A DNA stretch of 64,000 nt from contig NZ_QRDY01000001.1 in NCBI RefSeq assembly GCF_003386205.1, positions 248,001-312,000 on the forward strand, in the 5' to 3' direction. Of this stretch, positions 32,338 to 41,355 are shown piece after piece; within the stretch, counting starts at the first letter, position 1; each line of letters begins with the position of its first letter. This DNA comes from Cohnella lupini (GTDB lineage Bacteria; Bacillota; Bacilli; Paenibacillales; Paenibacillaceae). The notes under the pieces are model-generated. The model was not told the origin of the DNA. It saw nothing but the letters and a program-made list of their open reading frames with translations, and searched no databases. A program made the position numbers and the translations under genes.

Positions 32338-33525
32338 TTGGACTCCGTTAAGACCGCTTTCGCCCAAACGCCTCTCTTTGCCATTATAGAGGATTCGATA
32401 CGAAACAGCATCCTCGCCGGGAGATTAGAAAACGGCTCTAAGTTGTCCGCGATCTCCTTTTATCATTATATGACGCTTTGTCTCTATCATCCCGAATTTG
32501 GTTATTATCGTTCGGGATCTTCGAAAGTCGGCCGGAACGGGGATTTCTATACGAGCGCTTACGTAGGCGAATTGATGGGAGATCAGCTTGCTTCGGAGTT
32601 GTCTCGCCTTGCCGAGCAGTGGTTTCCCGGGGAAGAGTCGGTAAACGTCTTGGATTGGGGAGGCGGAACGGGACGGTTAGGAAGACAGATGATGGATTCG
32701 TGGAACGGGATAGGGGATGACGGGCCGGGGCCGGAGAGGGGATTAAAAGGATTCACGCTCACGGTCGTAGAGGGAAATCCGGAGCATCGACGGCTGGCAT
32801 TCGAGGAGCTAGAGCCATACATAGAAGCGGGCAAGGCACGCGTGCTCGATAACGAAACGGGAGTCAACATCCCGATGGGCGAGCAACCTACGATCATCGT
32901 GGCGAACGAGTTGCTAGACGCGTTTCCCGTTCATCGCCTTGTATGGCGGGATGGAAAGTTGCAGGAGTGGGGAGTCGCGTTGAATGAAGCAGGGGGCGGA
33001 TTCGTCCGATGCCTGATGGAGCCGACGAATCCTCGTCTTCCGGAATGGGTTCGAGATGAGCAAATCGCGTTGCTCGATAATCAAACCTTCGAGGTTAACC
33101 TGGATGCCGCCGACTGGGTTGCCGATCTGTCGGAGCGCTTGGAACGCGCGATCCTGGTCATCATCGATTACGGCGACGAAACCGAGGAGTTGATAGCACC
33201 GCACCGAATGGACGGTACTATGCTCTGCTACCGCCAGCATCGCGCTCATAACGATCCTTTCGAAGCGCCGGGCGAACAAGATTTGACCTCGCACGTCAAC
33301 TTCAGCCATATTCGCCGAATTGCCGCCATTCATGGATGGACCGAAAGGTGGTACGGATCGCAGAAGAAGTTCCTGGTAGATTCCGGAATTCTCCAGAAGC
33401 TGAGCGCCCATGCGATAACGGATCCGTTCCATCCCATGGTCAGGCGCAATCGTGCCATTCGCCAGCTTCTGCTGTCCGACGGAATGAGCGAATTGTTCAA
33501 GGTACAAATTCTCGTAAGAACATGA
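32338..33525 (+). CDS. SAM-dependent methyltransferase, MidA/NDUFAF7-like (DUF185)
   Basis: A protein of about 395 residues with the DUF185 pattern: ISFYHYMTLCLYHPEFGYYRS, then NGDFYTSAYVGELMGDQLA, the SAM site VNVLDWGGGTGRLG, and NELLDAFPVHRLVW. In mitochondria NDUFAF7 dimethylates an arginine of complex I; the bacterial substrate is unknown. TTG 32338 is favoured because GGAAGGTG lies eight bases upstream; GTG 32320 and 32329 are alternatives. It stands alone, followed by a terminator. Confidence 0.92.
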   Translation: MDSVKTAFAQTPLFAIIEDSIRNSILAGRLENGSKLSAISFYHYMTLCLYHPEFGYYRSGSSKVGRNGDFYTSAYVGELMGDQLASELSRLAEQWFPGEESVNVLDWGGGTGRLGRQMMDSWNGIGDDGPGPERGLKGFTLTVVEGNPEHRRLAFEELEPYIEAGKARVLDNETGVNIPMGEQPTIIVANELLDAFPVHRLVWRDGKLQEWGVALNEAGGGFVRCLMEPTNPRLPEWVRDEQIALLDNQTFEVNLDAADWVADLSERLERAILVIIDYGDETEELIAPHRMDGTMLCYRQHRAHNDPFEAPGEQDLTSHVNFSHIRRIAAIHGWTERWYGSQKKFLVDSGILQKLSAHAITDPFHPMVRRNRAIRQLLLSDGMSELFKVQILVRT

Positions 33526-33573
33526 AAAAGAGGCTGCCGCCCGCGTCTTGTCGACGGGTGCGCAGCCTCTTTG
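33526..33573 (+). terminator. intrinsic terminator, probably used from both sides
   Basis: AAAGAGGCTGC pairs with GCAGCCTCTTT, and inner GCCCGCG/CGGGTGC strands also pair. A short T-rich end follows. An A-run on the other side would let it act on minus-strand transcription as well. Confidence 0.8.
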
Positions 33574-33628
33574 CTAGTTCATTGTTTAAGTTAGCGTAGG
33601 CATATGTACTTGCCGGGACGATAAAGGG

Positions 33629-33865
33629 CTATACCGGGATGCCCATTTCGAAGACGGTCCAATACGTAAATCCCAGGAACGCCAATACCATGTATCCCCA
33701 GAACATCATGAGATACGTTCTTTCGGTGAAATTCAAATATCCGAGCAAGAAGAAAACGGCTGTTTGCATAAAGAACAACAATGCGAATTCGTACATGTCG
33801 CCCGCAAACGCCATTAGGGCTATTACCAGTGTCCAGAAGCCCAGCACCCTAAACATTCGTGCCAT
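33629..33865 (-). CDS. DUF2626 family membrane protein (YqgY-like)
   Basis: A 78-residue protein with two or three membrane segments. The sequence pattern is MARMFRVLGFWTLVIALMAF, GDMYEFALLFFMQTAVFFLLGYLNFTER, and a GFTYWTVF tail, which is DUF2626. The function is unknown. GGGAGGGGA lies upstream of ATG 33865 on the minus strand, and a well-spaced promoter lies at 33909-33937. It is a single-gene unit. Confidence 0.9.
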   Translation of the reverse strand: MARMFRVLGFWTLVIALMAFAGDMYEFALLFFMQTAVFFLLGYLNFTERTYLMMFWGYMVLAFLGFTYWTVFEMGIPV

Positions 33866-33908
33866 GTTATATTCCCCTCCCTTACGCGCAAGACGATTTC
33901 TAAAGCAT

Positions 33909-33937
33909 ATTATAACGTTTGGACAAAAGAGTGTAAA
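33909..33937 (-). promoter_or_regulatory. sigma-A promoter of the DUF2626 gene
   Basis: On the minus strand, TTTACA (33932-33937) and TATAAT (33909-33914) with 17-bp spacing, 44 bp before the start codon. Confidence 0.75.
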
Positions 33938-34168
33938 CTAACAAGTCGTGACGAATCGGCAAACTTTTTGGCTATGTTCCTAATGTTCCCGCGTATCGGG
34001 TATATATGTATTCCGCTTTCTGGCATAGCGATTTAACGTTCAAAGGTATAGTGAATCGAAAAATGGATATAAATAGAAGTATCCGATAGATTCTATGAAT
34101 TCTACTACGGGCATAGAAATGAAGAAAGCAGCAAAATATACGTGATTCTTAAGGAGGGAAGGGCACCC
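33938..34168. other. AT-rich upstream region of rsfA
   Basis: This completes the 303-bp gap between the DUF2626 and rsfA genes. It is AT-rich, with no supported ORF. A GTATA at about 34048 followed by GGATATAAAT looks faintly like a sigma-F or sigma-G promoter but has several mismatches. No hairpin with a T-run was seen. Confidence 0.4.
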
Positions 34169-34813
34169 ATGACGGCTGTGAGACAAGACGCATGGAGTCC
34201 GGATGATGATTTGATATTGGCGGAGGTTACTCTGCGCCACATCCGCGAAGGCAGCACTCAATTATCCGCTTTTGAGGAAGTAGGGCAACGAATTGCCCGT
34301 ACTTCTGCCGCTTGCGGTTTTCGTTGGAATAGTTGTGTCCGGAAAAGATACGACGAGGCCATCGGCATGGCTAAGCAACAACGGCAAAAACGGAATTATC
34401 TCAAAAAACAAGGGATTTCCACCATCTCCGGCGCGGAACGTTTAGTCGTCGAAGAAGGCGACAACGCGAAGGCGGAGTTATTGTCGGCCGAGTCTATGTC
34501 ATTGGAAGCGATCATCCGTTATTTGCGCCAATGGAAAAGCACCGTGCAAGAGATGAGCAGGCAAATTCGCCATCTCGAGAAGGAATTGAAGGACAAGGAT
34601 GACCGTCTCAACGAATTCCGCGAGGTTAACGAACGCCTATCCAAGGAAGTCAACGAAGTACAAACGGACTACAGGGTCGTGAACGACGATTACAAGGCGC
34701 TTATTCGGATCATGGATCGCGCTCGCCGTCTTGCATTTCTGACGGAGGAAGTAGACGAGGATCGGGCTAGGTTCAAGATGGACGCGAACGGAAACCTGGA
34801 GCGAATCGAATAA
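34169..34813 (+). CDS. rsfA: RsfA family prespore transcriptional regulator
   Basis: A 214-residue protein. The N-terminal Myb/SANT-like DNA-binding region is [31 protein letters not shown] ... [19 protein letters not shown] basic linker and a long coiled coil follow ([31 protein letters not shown]). RsfA modifies sigma-F-dependent transcription in the B. subtilis forespore. ATG 34169 follows AAGGAGGGAAGGG. In B. subtilis rsfA (ylbO) also lies near panE and bshC, consistent with the next genes. Confidence 0.93.
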   Translation: MTAVRQDAWSPDDDLILAEVTLRHIREGSTQLSAFEEVGQRIARTSAACGFRWNSCVRKRYDEAIGMAKQQRQKRNYLKKQGISTISGAERLVVEEGDNAKAELLSAESMSLEAIIRYLRQWKSTVQEMSRQIRHLEKELKDKDDRLNEFREVNERLSKEVNEVQTDYRVVNDDYKALIRIMDRARRLAFLTEEVDEDRARFKMDANGNLERIE

Positions 34814-34828
34814 TATCCGGAAGTACGC

Positions 34829-34868
34829 AAGCAAAACCCGCGGGGACTATCCTCGCGGGTTTTGCTTT
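34829..34868 (+). terminator. intrinsic terminator of rsfA
   Basis: A perfect 14-bp stem AAGCAAAACCCGCG/CGCGGGTTTTGCTT. The T-run is short and mostly inside the stem. Confidence 0.85.
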
Positions 34869-34908
34869 GGTATGGTTAACGGAAAGACGGAGAAGGGAAC
34901 GGGATTAT

Positions 34909-35826
34909 ATGAACAAAGTAGCCGTATTGGGCGGCGGTTCGCTAGGGTTGTTACTGGCCGGGAAGTTAAAGGCCTCCGGATGCGATTGCGTATTATGGAC
35001 AAGAACGCGTCTACAAGCTTCCTTGGTGAACGCTCGCGGAATAACGATCGAGGAACGGGAAGGCGATCCATCCACCCTAGTGCCTATCGAGGCGCGCCCC
35101 TTCGAAGACGTGAAAGCTTTCGATGGTTTCCTCCTATTGGCGGTGAAACAAACCGCGATAAAGGATGATTTTGTTATCCGACTTGCCGAGATCGTCCCTG
35201 TCGGCGGCGTTATCGTGTTGCTTCAGAACGGAATCGGACATGCCGAGCTTCTCGAGCAAGCATTGCCTGGGAGGAAACTCGTCATTGCGGTGACGAGCGA
35301 AGGAGCTCGCAGAATCGACGAAACTACCGTGCGGCATACCGGAATCGGAGAAACGAGGTTAGGCGAAGACGTAGAAGTCGACAAAGAACACCTTCTATTC
35401 ATTGAACGAGAGATGAAACAGGCAGGATTATCCGTTTATTTGTCGAAACACTTGAAAGACGAGATTCTTCGGAAACTGCTAGTCAACGCTGTCATTAATC
35501 CTACGACCGCGATTTTACGCATACGCAACGGTGAGATCACGCAGTCGAAGGAACGGCTGGAATTCGTTCGGAGCTTATTCGCGGAAACATTCGGAATTTT
35601 ACGCTCCGAGGGTCTTTCGGCCGATGAATCCGGGCTTTGGAATGCGTTATTGAACGTTAGCCAAGCGACTTCCCTCAACGAGTCGTCCATGCTGCAAGAC
35701 GTGCTCGCGGGCAAGGAGACGGAAATCGAATTCATTAACGGAGCTATCGGCCGCATGGCTGCCCGCCAAGGCAAGGAATCGCCTTGGAACAATGCCGTCA
35801 CGGCTCTTGTTAAAGCCATTCATTAA
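34909..35826 (+). CDS. panE: 2-dehydropantoate 2-reductase
   Basis: NADPH-dependent ketopantoate reductase of the ApbA/PanE family, which makes pantoate for coenzyme A. The N-terminal Rossmann motif VAVLGGGSLGLLLAGKL is followed by the family motifs FLLLAVKQT and LLQNGIGHAELLE. The C-terminal domain has the catalytic Lys region LRKLLVNAVINPTTAIL and ESSMLQDVLAGKETEIEFINGAI. The length is about 305 residues. ATG 34909 begins the Rossmann strand; the frame upstream lies in the rsfA terminator. DUF3397 follows after 20 bp. Confidence 0.95.
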   Translation: MNKVAVLGGGSLGLLLAGKLKASGCDCVLWTRTRLQASLVNARGITIEEREGDPSTLVPIEARPFEDVKAFDGFLLLAVKQTAIKDDFVIRLAEIVPVGGVIVLLQNGIGHAELLEQALPGRKLVIAVTSEGARRIDETTVRHTGIGETRLGEDVEVDKEHLLFIEREMKQAGLSVYLSKHLKDEILRKLLVNAVINPTTAILRIRNGEITQSKERLEFVRSLFAETFGILRSEGLSADESGLWNALLNVSQATSLNESSMLQDVLAGKETEIEFINGAIGRMAARQGKESPWNNAVTALVKAIH

Positions 35827-35846
35827 TTAAGGGGAAGAGGAATCCC

Positions 35847-36242
35847 ATGAACTCCATATGGAATGCGTTAGTGCAGTCCTACGCGTTTTTGGCAACGATA
35901 CCCATCATCCCGTTTCTATTAGTCTATATCGTTGCTTCCGTGCGCGGCGGCGACCGCAAGAGGGCATTCCGGCTGGCGATGGACGTGACGAACGCCTTCT
36001 TGATCGGTTGCGTCGCCTTTTTGTTGAACAGTCGATTACATACGAACTTCGGACTCTTCTTTCTGATATTGTTGATGCTCATCGGCGGCGGATTGATCGG
36101 TAACGCCCAGAACCGGATTAAGGGCAAAGTAGACGCTAACAAGCTGTTTCGCGCGGTCTGGCGATTGTCGTTTTTCTTTTTGGCCGTGTTGTACGTGATC
36201 TTGATGTTATTGGAGTTTATTTTTCCTACCGTCAAAACTTAA
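35847..36242 (+). CDS. DUF3397 membrane protein
   Basis: A 131-residue protein with four hydrophobic segments (FLATIPIIPFLLVYIVA; AFLIGCVAFLLN; GLFFLILLMLIGGGLIG; LSFFFLAVLYVILMLLEF). The order and the family-like AQNRIKGKVDANKLFRAVWR loop fit DUF3397. The function is unknown; the gene commonly sits between panE and bshC in Bacillales. AAGGGGAAGAGGAA precedes ATG 35847. Confidence 0.88.
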   Translation: MNSIWNALVQSYAFLATIPIIPFLLVYIVASVRGGDRKRAFRLAMDVTNAFLIGCVAFLLNSRLHTNFGLFFLILLMLIGGGLIGNAQNRIKGKVDANKLFRAVWRLSFFFLAVLYVILMLLEFIFPTVKT

Positions 36243-36376
36243 TCGACCCTAGGCTTGCTACCCCAAATAGCCTGATTCTTGAAGCCGAAGCCCGAACGTC
36301 ACGGAGACCGTAAACGTATAATTGAGCGAATGCCATAGAAACAACCACCCGATAATGACATTGCCAAGTAAATCTT

Positions 36377-36405
36377 TTGACGATCATTCTGCTGTTGTGT
36401 ACAAT
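36377..36405 (+). promoter_or_regulatory. sigma-A promoter of bshC
   Basis: TTGACG (36377-36382) and TACAAT (36400-36405) with exactly 17-bp spacing. The longest frame of bshC begins inside this promoter, so it cannot all be translated from this transcript; the start must lie after about 36412. Confidence 0.7.
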
Positions 36406-36445
36406 CAATCTGATAGCACAACGACAGATCGGGGGAAGTTTCCCT

Positions 36446-38095
36446 TTGAATATTTCATCTCTAAAAGAATCCAATCCTTCCTCAATGGCGGAACGTTACA
36501 GGATAGGACAATCAGAAGTAGTCGAATTGTTCGGGAGACATCCTTCCCGAGAGAACGATTGGCACGAAAGGGCTGCTTGGTTAGACGCATCGGCATCGAG
36601 TCGGGCGGATCTCAGACAAGTCGCTAACGTAATAAGGGAGTATCAGTCCCGATTGCCGCATTACGCGGAATCCGCGAATTCGCTGAGCAAGCTAGAGCAA
36701 TCGAATTGTCTCGTCGTCGTCGGAGGCCAGCAAGCGGGTTTGTTCGGCGGCGCGATGCTCATTTTCTACAAGGCGTTATCGGTCATTCAGGCCGCGAAGG
36801 ATGCGGAGAAACGGCTTGGAAGGCCGGTTGTTCCGATTTTCTGGATTGCGGGAGAAGACCATGATTTCGACGAAGCGAACCACGTGAATATCCAATCCGC
36901 GGAGGGCGGAATCAGACGGGTACGGATCGAGCGTCCGGAAGGACCGCGCCTTGCGGTCAGCAGAACACCTATTAAGGCTGAACAGTGGGAATCCGCCTTG
37001 CAGGAGTTGGCCTCGCAATTGCCGGATACCGAGTACAAACCGGAACTTCTTCGGCGGCTGCAAAGCCATGTCGAAGATTCGCCGACGTTAAGTCTTTCCT
37101 TCGCCCGTTTGATCGCGGATATGTTCGGGCGCCAAGGACTACTGTTGCTCGATGCCGACGATCCGAAGCTACGTGCGCTCGAAGGACCGATGTTCCGTGA
37201 GCTGATCGTCAGAAACAACGATCTGGAGGCCGCGCTGAAAGTCGGGGAAAGCCGTGTCTTGAGCAAAGGCTTCGAGTTGCAAGCGGAAACCACTCCGGGT
37301 AGCGCGAATTTATTTTTGCATCACGAGCAGGGCAGGCTGCTGCTTCATAAGGAAAGGGACGTGTTCGCCGATCGGAAAGGGAACGTTGCCTTTACTTCCG
37401 AACAAATGTTAGAACTAACGGCCAACTCTCCCGACCGCTTAAGCACAAACGCTCTTACGCGGCCGCTTATGCAGGATTACGTACTGCCTGTGCTTGCAGC
37501 GGTTCTGGGACCTTCCGAACTGGCGTATTGGGGAATTCTGGCCCCGGCGTTCGCGGAGTTCGGTTTATCCGTACCATTATTGATTTCTCGCCAATCGTTT
37601 ACTTTCTTGGAGCCCAATATTACCAAGCTATTGGCCAAATACTCCTTGACGGTCGAGCAAGCCATTTCGGACTGGGGAAAGAAGAAGGCGGAATGGCTCA
37701 GCGATCAGGACGAATGGAATTTGGAAGAGGAATTCCGGCAGGCTAGGAAAAGCTTCATCGATATCTACGAGCCCATAAGGAATACGGTAGCATCGCTTCA
37801 ACCCGGGCTTGCCAAGCTGGCTGAAACCAATCGCGACAAGATACTGGAACAAATGGCTTATTTGGAGTCTCGTTCCTTGGATGCGATAGCCAAGCAGCAC
37901 GAAGCCTCGTTGCGTCAATGGGACAGAATCAATCAATCCCTCACGCCGCTCGACAAACCGCAGGAGCGAGTATACGGGGCCGTGCATTTCTGGAATCGTT
38001 ACGGCTGGGAATGGCTGTCGCGTTGGACCGACGTGCCCTACGAGCGCAATGGAGGGCATCGGTTAGTGGAAGGTTTGACGGGATCCGGAAGCTAA
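36446..38095 (+). CDS. bshC: bacillithiol biosynthesis cysteine-adding enzyme BshC
   Basis: BshC adds cysteine to glucosaminyl-malate, the last step in making bacillithiol, the main low-molecular-weight thiol of many Firmicutes. The 549-residue protein shows LVVVGGQQAGLFGGAMLIFYKALSVI, PVFWIAGEDHDFDEANHV and LQDYVLPVLAAVLGPSELAYWG-type motifs, and the late coiled-coil helices. TTG 36446 is chosen because GGGGGAAG (36431-36438) lies seven bases upstream and the in-frame extension overlaps the promoter. The resulting length is close to B. subtilis BshC (539). Confidence 0.93.
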   Translation: MNISSLKESNPSSMAERYRIGQSEVVELFGRHPSRENDWHERAAWLDASASSRADLRQVANVIREYQSRLPHYAESANSLSKLEQSNCLVVVGGQQAGLFGGAMLIFYKALSVIQAAKDAEKRLGRPVVPIFWIAGEDHDFDEANHVNIQSAEGGIRRVRIERPEGPRLAVSRTPIKAEQWESALQELASQLPDTEYKPELLRRLQSHVEDSPTLSLSFARLIADMFGRQGLLLLDADDPKLRALEGPMFRELIVRNNDLEAALKVGESRVLSKGFELQAETTPGSANLFLHHEQGRLLLHKERDVFADRKGNVAFTSEQMLELTANSPDRLSTNALTRPLMQDYVLPVLAAVLGPSELAYWGILAPAFAEFGLSVPLLISRQSFTFLEPNITKLLAKYSLTVEQAISDWGKKKAEWLSDQDEWNLEEEFRQARKSFIDIYEPIRNTVASLQPGLAKLAETNRDKILEQMAYLESRSLDAIAKQHEASLRQWDRINQSLTPLDKPQERVYGAVHFWNRYGWEWLSRWTDVPYERNGGHRLVEGLTGSGS

Positions 38096-38137
38096 GCGGA
38101 TAGATACAGTAGAATCGAATATGGAGGAATTATTCTT

Positions 38138-39400
38138 ATGAAAACAGCTTTGACGAGCATCGTGCGCGACCCCTCATTGGCATCCGAAGGCAAGCTTAAG
38201 ATCGACTGGGTGCAAGCCCACATGCCCGTTCTAAACCAAATTCGCAAAGAATTCGAGAGAGATCAGCCTTTCAAAGGACTCCGCGTCGCGATTTCATTGC
38301 ACTTGGAAGCCAAGACCGCTTACCTGGCGAAAGTCGTGCAAGCTGGAGGAGCGGAAGTCGTTATTACGGGAAGCAATCCGCTGTCCACCCAAGACGACGT
38401 ATGCGCCGCGCTCGTTGAGGACGGAATCGCGGTTTACGCGAAGTACAATCCCGATCCGCAAGAGTATAAAGACCTCATGGTCAAAACATTGGAAACGAAG
38501 CCAGACCTTATCATCGATGACGGAGGAGACCTCGTATCGATTCTTCATTCCGAGCGTCAAGATTTGTTAACTCAAGTTCGCGGCGGAGCGGAAGAGACGA
38601 CGACCGGAATTCTGCGATTGAAAGCGATGGAGAAGGACGGATCTCTTAAATTCCCTATGGTTGCCGTAAACGATGCCTATTGCAAATACTTATTCGATAA
38701 CCGTTACGGTACGGGTCAATCCGTCTGGGACGGCATTAACAGGACGACGAACCTGGTGGTTGCCGGAAAAACGGTCGTCGTTAACGGCTACGGCTGGTGC
38801 GGCAAAGGAGTGGCGATGCGCGCGAAGGGTCTTGGAGCTAACGTAGTCGTGACCGAAGTAGACGCCATCCGCGCCGTCGAAGCGTACATGGACGGCTTCA
38901 CGGTGCTGTCGATGGAAGAGGCGGCTAAGGTAGGGGAGTTCTTCGTCACGGTTACGGGCAACAAAGACGTTATTCGCGGAGAGCATATCGCGAACATGAA
39001 AGATGGCGCCATTCTCTCGAACGCCGGCCATTTCGATATCGAAGTGAATTTGGTCGAGCTTGCGGCATTGTCGGTATCCAAGCGCATCGTACGACGGAAT
39101 ATCGAAGAGTACGTGCTGAAGGACGGACGCAAGATCTACGTGCTTGCCGAAGGCAGATTGGTCAACCTTGCCGCGGGCGACGGACATCCCGCGGAGATCA
39201 TGGATATGACTTTCGCTCTGCAGGCGATCGCGTTGCGTCACGTGAACGAGAATTACGAGAGCATCGGCAGCAAGGTCGTCAATGTGCCTTACGAGTTGGA
39301 TGAGCTCGTAGCCCGCACGAAGCTAGAGTCGCTTGGCATTAAGATCGATACGTTGTCCGACGAGCAAAAGGCTTATTTGGATAGCTGGGCTTCCCACTAA
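38138..39400 (+). CDS. ahcY: adenosylhomocysteinase (S-adenosylhomocysteine hydrolase family)
   Basis: An NAD-dependent SAHH-family enzyme, 420 residues, that splits S-adenosylhomocysteine into homocysteine and adenosine. Substrate-site residues lie in [17 protein letters not shown] and [12 protein letters not shown]. The NAD motif is [21 protein letters not shown], and NAGHFDIEV and [22 protein letters not shown] follow. The AAGDGHP version and the missing C-terminal insertion are closer to the archaeal/Thermotoga type, some members of which prefer S-inosylhomocysteine. B. subtilis uses the MtnN/LuxS route instead. A terminator follows. Confidence 0.94.
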   Translation: MKTALTSIVRDPSLASEGKLKIDWVQAHMPVLNQIRKEFERDQPFKGLRVAISLHLEAKTAYLAKVVQAGGAEVVITGSNPLSTQDDVCAALVEDGIAVYAKYNPDPQEYKDLMVKTLETKPDLIIDDGGDLVSILHSERQDLLTQVRGGAEETTTGILRLKAMEKDGSLKFPMVAVNDAYCKYLFDNRYGTGQSVWDGINRTTNLVVAGKTVVVNGYGWCGKGVAMRAKGLGANVVVTEVDAIRAVEAYMDGFTVLSMEEAAKVGEFFVTVTGNKDVIRGEHIANMKDGAILSNAGHFDIEVNLVELAALSVSKRIVRRNIEEYVLKDGRKIYVLAEGRLVNLAAGDGHPAEIMDMTFALQAIALRHVNENYESIGSKVVNVPYELDELVARTKLESLGIKIDTLSDEQKAYLDSWASH

Positions 39401-39432
39401 TCGGGAATAATTCCGAATAGATTTGTTCATAG

Positions 39433-39484
39433 AACCGCTTATACCTTCGATTAATTCGCGGGAATAAGCGGTTTTTCTTTTTTC
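39433..39484 (+). terminator. intrinsic terminator of ahcY
   Basis: A 10-bp stem AACCGCTTAT/ATAAGCGGTT (39433-39442, 39464-39473) with a 21-base loop, followed by TTTCTTTTTTCT. Confidence 0.8.
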
Positions 39485-39552
39485 TATAACAGGAAACATT
39501 TTCCTATCCATCGGCGTCTATGATTCTAGAATCCAAAAAAGGGGAGATCTGG

Positions 39553-40716
39553 ATGAAAGGGAAGGGCAAACGTCTTTCTAAAGGCTTGGCACTGCTAATG
39601 GCAATCGTTTTGCTGCTGTCGGGAATAACGGCTTGCTCAAGCAGCAACGATGACGGCGACACGAGCGCTGCGGCGAAACAAATGGCGGCGGTACCGGCTG
39701 AGGGAGGGGCAATGATGGACCAAAATGCCTTATCCGTCACGAGCGAAGACTTAAGTTATTCCGAAGCCGCTTCGGAAGCGGAGGCTCCTCAAGCCTCGTC
39801 CGGGACAACGGATTCTTCTTCCGCCTTTGGCGGAGGAATCGGCCCGATCGCGGACGCGAATGCAGGATTCGACCGCAAGGTCATCTATCGGGCCAACCTT
39901 GTCATGAAGGTGGAGGAATTCAAGTCGGCCGAGGCGGAGCTGCTCGACCTTATCCATCTCGGAGGGGCATACGTCCTTCAGTTCTCGGATAGCCGGAACA
40001 CAGACGAGATCGGCGCCTCCTACGTCATTAAGGTTCCATCGGAAGGATTCTCTCCTTTCCTGGAAAAGTTGCAGAAAATAGAGAACTTGAAGTTCGAGCG
40101 GGAAGTCGCGGGAGACGACGTTACGGAGGAGTTCGTCGATCTGGATGCCAGGCTCAAAGCGAGGCAGGTAGTCGAGACCCGCTTGCTCGCCTTCATGGAC
40201 AAAGCCACGAAGAGCGATGATCTCGTAAGGTTCTCCAACGAGCTTGCGAGGGTTCAGGAGGAGATCGAACAGATTAAGGGGAGAATCCGCTATCTAGATC
40301 AGAACGTTGCCTTCTCCACGATTAATCTTCGCCTTTACCAAGGAACCGGGATCGTGGAGGTTCTCAAAGAAGAGAAGAAGGAGAGCTTCGGAGACCGCAT
40401 TTCCGACGCCCTTACGGGCAGCGCGAAAGCGCTCAGGCAATTCGGAGAGGGATTGCTGGTGGCTATCGCCGCCGTGCTGCCGGTGTTGATCGTCGTTGTC
40501 GTAATCGGCGTGCCGATATACTACGTCGTCAATAAGCGAAGGATCTCCCGAAGGAACGCATCCGAGGAATTGAGAAAAGCATGGAACAAGCCGAACGATC
40601 CGACATCCGCCCCTGTTACCAAGGCTGACGACATGGAAATCGAGTTGCTCCAACCGGAGTCCCAGTCGGAGCCGAACGGGCCGAATGGGCAAGATCCTAA
40701 AGACGGGGGTCGTTAA
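39553..40716 (+). CDS. DUF4349 lipoprotein
   Basis: A 387-residue predicted lipoprotein: signal peptide with lipobox LLSGITAC, then a low-complexity Ser/Ala/Glu linker. The DUF4349 domain follows (KVIYRANLVMKVEEFKSAEAELLDLI ... EVAGDDVTEEFVDLDARLKARQVVETRLLA), with a coiled-coil middle. A C-terminal membrane segment (LLVAIAAVLPVLIVVVVIGVPIYYVV) and a polar tail end the protein. The function is unknown, and the double anchoring suggests an envelope role. ATG 39553 follows GGGGAGAT. A terminator separates it from the mraZ cluster. Confidence 0.92.
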   Translation: MKGKGKRLSKGLALLMAIVLLLSGITACSSSNDDGDTSAAAKQMAAVPAEGGAMMDQNALSVTSEDLSYSEAASEAEAPQASSGTTDSSSAFGGGIGPIADANAGFDRKVIYRANLVMKVEEFKSAEAELLDLIHLGGAYVLQFSDSRNTDEIGASYVIKVPSEGFSPFLEKLQKIENLKFEREVAGDDVTEEFVDLDARLKARQVVETRLLAFMDKATKSDDLVRFSNELARVQEEIEQIKGRIRYLDQNVAFSTINLRLYQGTGIVEVLKEEKKESFGDRISDALTGSAKALRQFGEGLLVAIAAVLPVLIVVVVIGVPIYYVVNKRRISRRNASEELRKAWNKPNDPTSAPVTKADDMEIELLQPESQSEPNGPNGQDPKDGGR

Positions 40717-40736
40717 TCCCGTAAAATATATTTATT

Positions 40737-40770
40737 AAAATCCTGCTCATATAGCAGGATTTTTATTTTA
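40737..40770 (+). terminator. intrinsic terminator before mraZ
   Basis: A perfect 10-bp stem AAAATCCTGC/GCAGGATTTT with a 7-base loop, then TATTTTA. It insulates the dcw cluster from the DUF4349 gene. Confidence 0.9.
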
Positions 40771-40790
40771 TGCCGCGAATAATCATCATA

Positions 40791-40825
40791 AGTGGTTCAG
40801 AGTGGTGAAAAGTGGTGGAAGATGG
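40791..40825 (+). promoter_or_regulatory. MraZ operator: three or four 10-bp-spaced repeats
   Basis: AGTGG occurs at 40791, 40801 and 40811, exactly 10 bp apart, and a degenerate fourth (GATGGG) starts at 40821. MraZ represses its own operon by binding short direct repeats one helical turn apart (TGGGN in E. coli, AAAGTG-like in Mollicutes). The array ends 19 bp before mraZ. Confidence 0.8.
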
Positions 40826-40843
40826 GGGAGGTGTGGAGAGCTA

Positions 40844-41281
40844 ATGTTTTTGGGCGAATTTCAGCACAGCATCGATGATAAGGGACGTATTATCATCCCT
40901 GCGAAATTTCGCGAAGCTCTCGGCACGGACTTCATCGTCACCCGCGGACTGGACAGCTGTTTGTTCGTCTATCCCCGCGAAGAATGGGCCCATCTAGAAC
41001 AGAAGATCAAAAGCCTGCCATCCATGGCGGCGAACGCCAGGGCATTCTCCCGGCTGTTGTTCTCCGGCGCATCCGAATGCGAGTGGGATAAACAGGGAAG
41101 GGTAAACGTACCGAATCATTTGCGCGATTACGCCAAGCTGGACAAGGAGTGCACCGTTATCGGCGTGTCCAGCAGAGTAGAAATTTGGGACAAGGCGACA
41201 TGGGAAGAATATTCCCGTCAGTCCGCGGACTCCTTCAATGAAATCGCCGAGAAGCTGGTCGATTTCGATTTTAACTTCTAA
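40844..41281 (+). CDS. mraZ: transcriptional regulator MraZ
   Basis: A 145-residue MraZ made of two AbrB-like half domains, each with the DxxGR motif: [18 protein letters not shown] near the start and [19 protein letters not shown] in the middle. Ring-shaped oligomers bind direct repeats in front of the operon and repress it. ATG 40844 is chosen because the family begins MFLGEFQHS and a GGAGAG site lies just upstream; the GTG at 40802 lies inside the operator repeats. It is the first gene of the dcw cluster. Confidence 0.95.
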   Translation: MFLGEFQHSIDDKGRIIIPAKFREALGTDFIVTRGLDSCLFVYPREEWAHLEQKIKSLPSMAANARAFSRLLFSGASECEWDKQGRVNVPNHLRDYAKLDKECTVIGVSSRVEIWDKATWEEYSRQSADSFNEIAEKLVDFDFNF

Positions 41282-41355
41282 GTCGCTTACAACATGCACA
41301 AACCTACATAAAAAAGAAAGACGGACCCATATCCGGGTACCGGGAGGCAACGAAT

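Noticed and set aside
36377..36445. Longer N-terminus of BshC
   Set aside because: The codons coincide with a well-spaced promoter; TTG 36446 with GGGGGAAG upstream gives the usual length.
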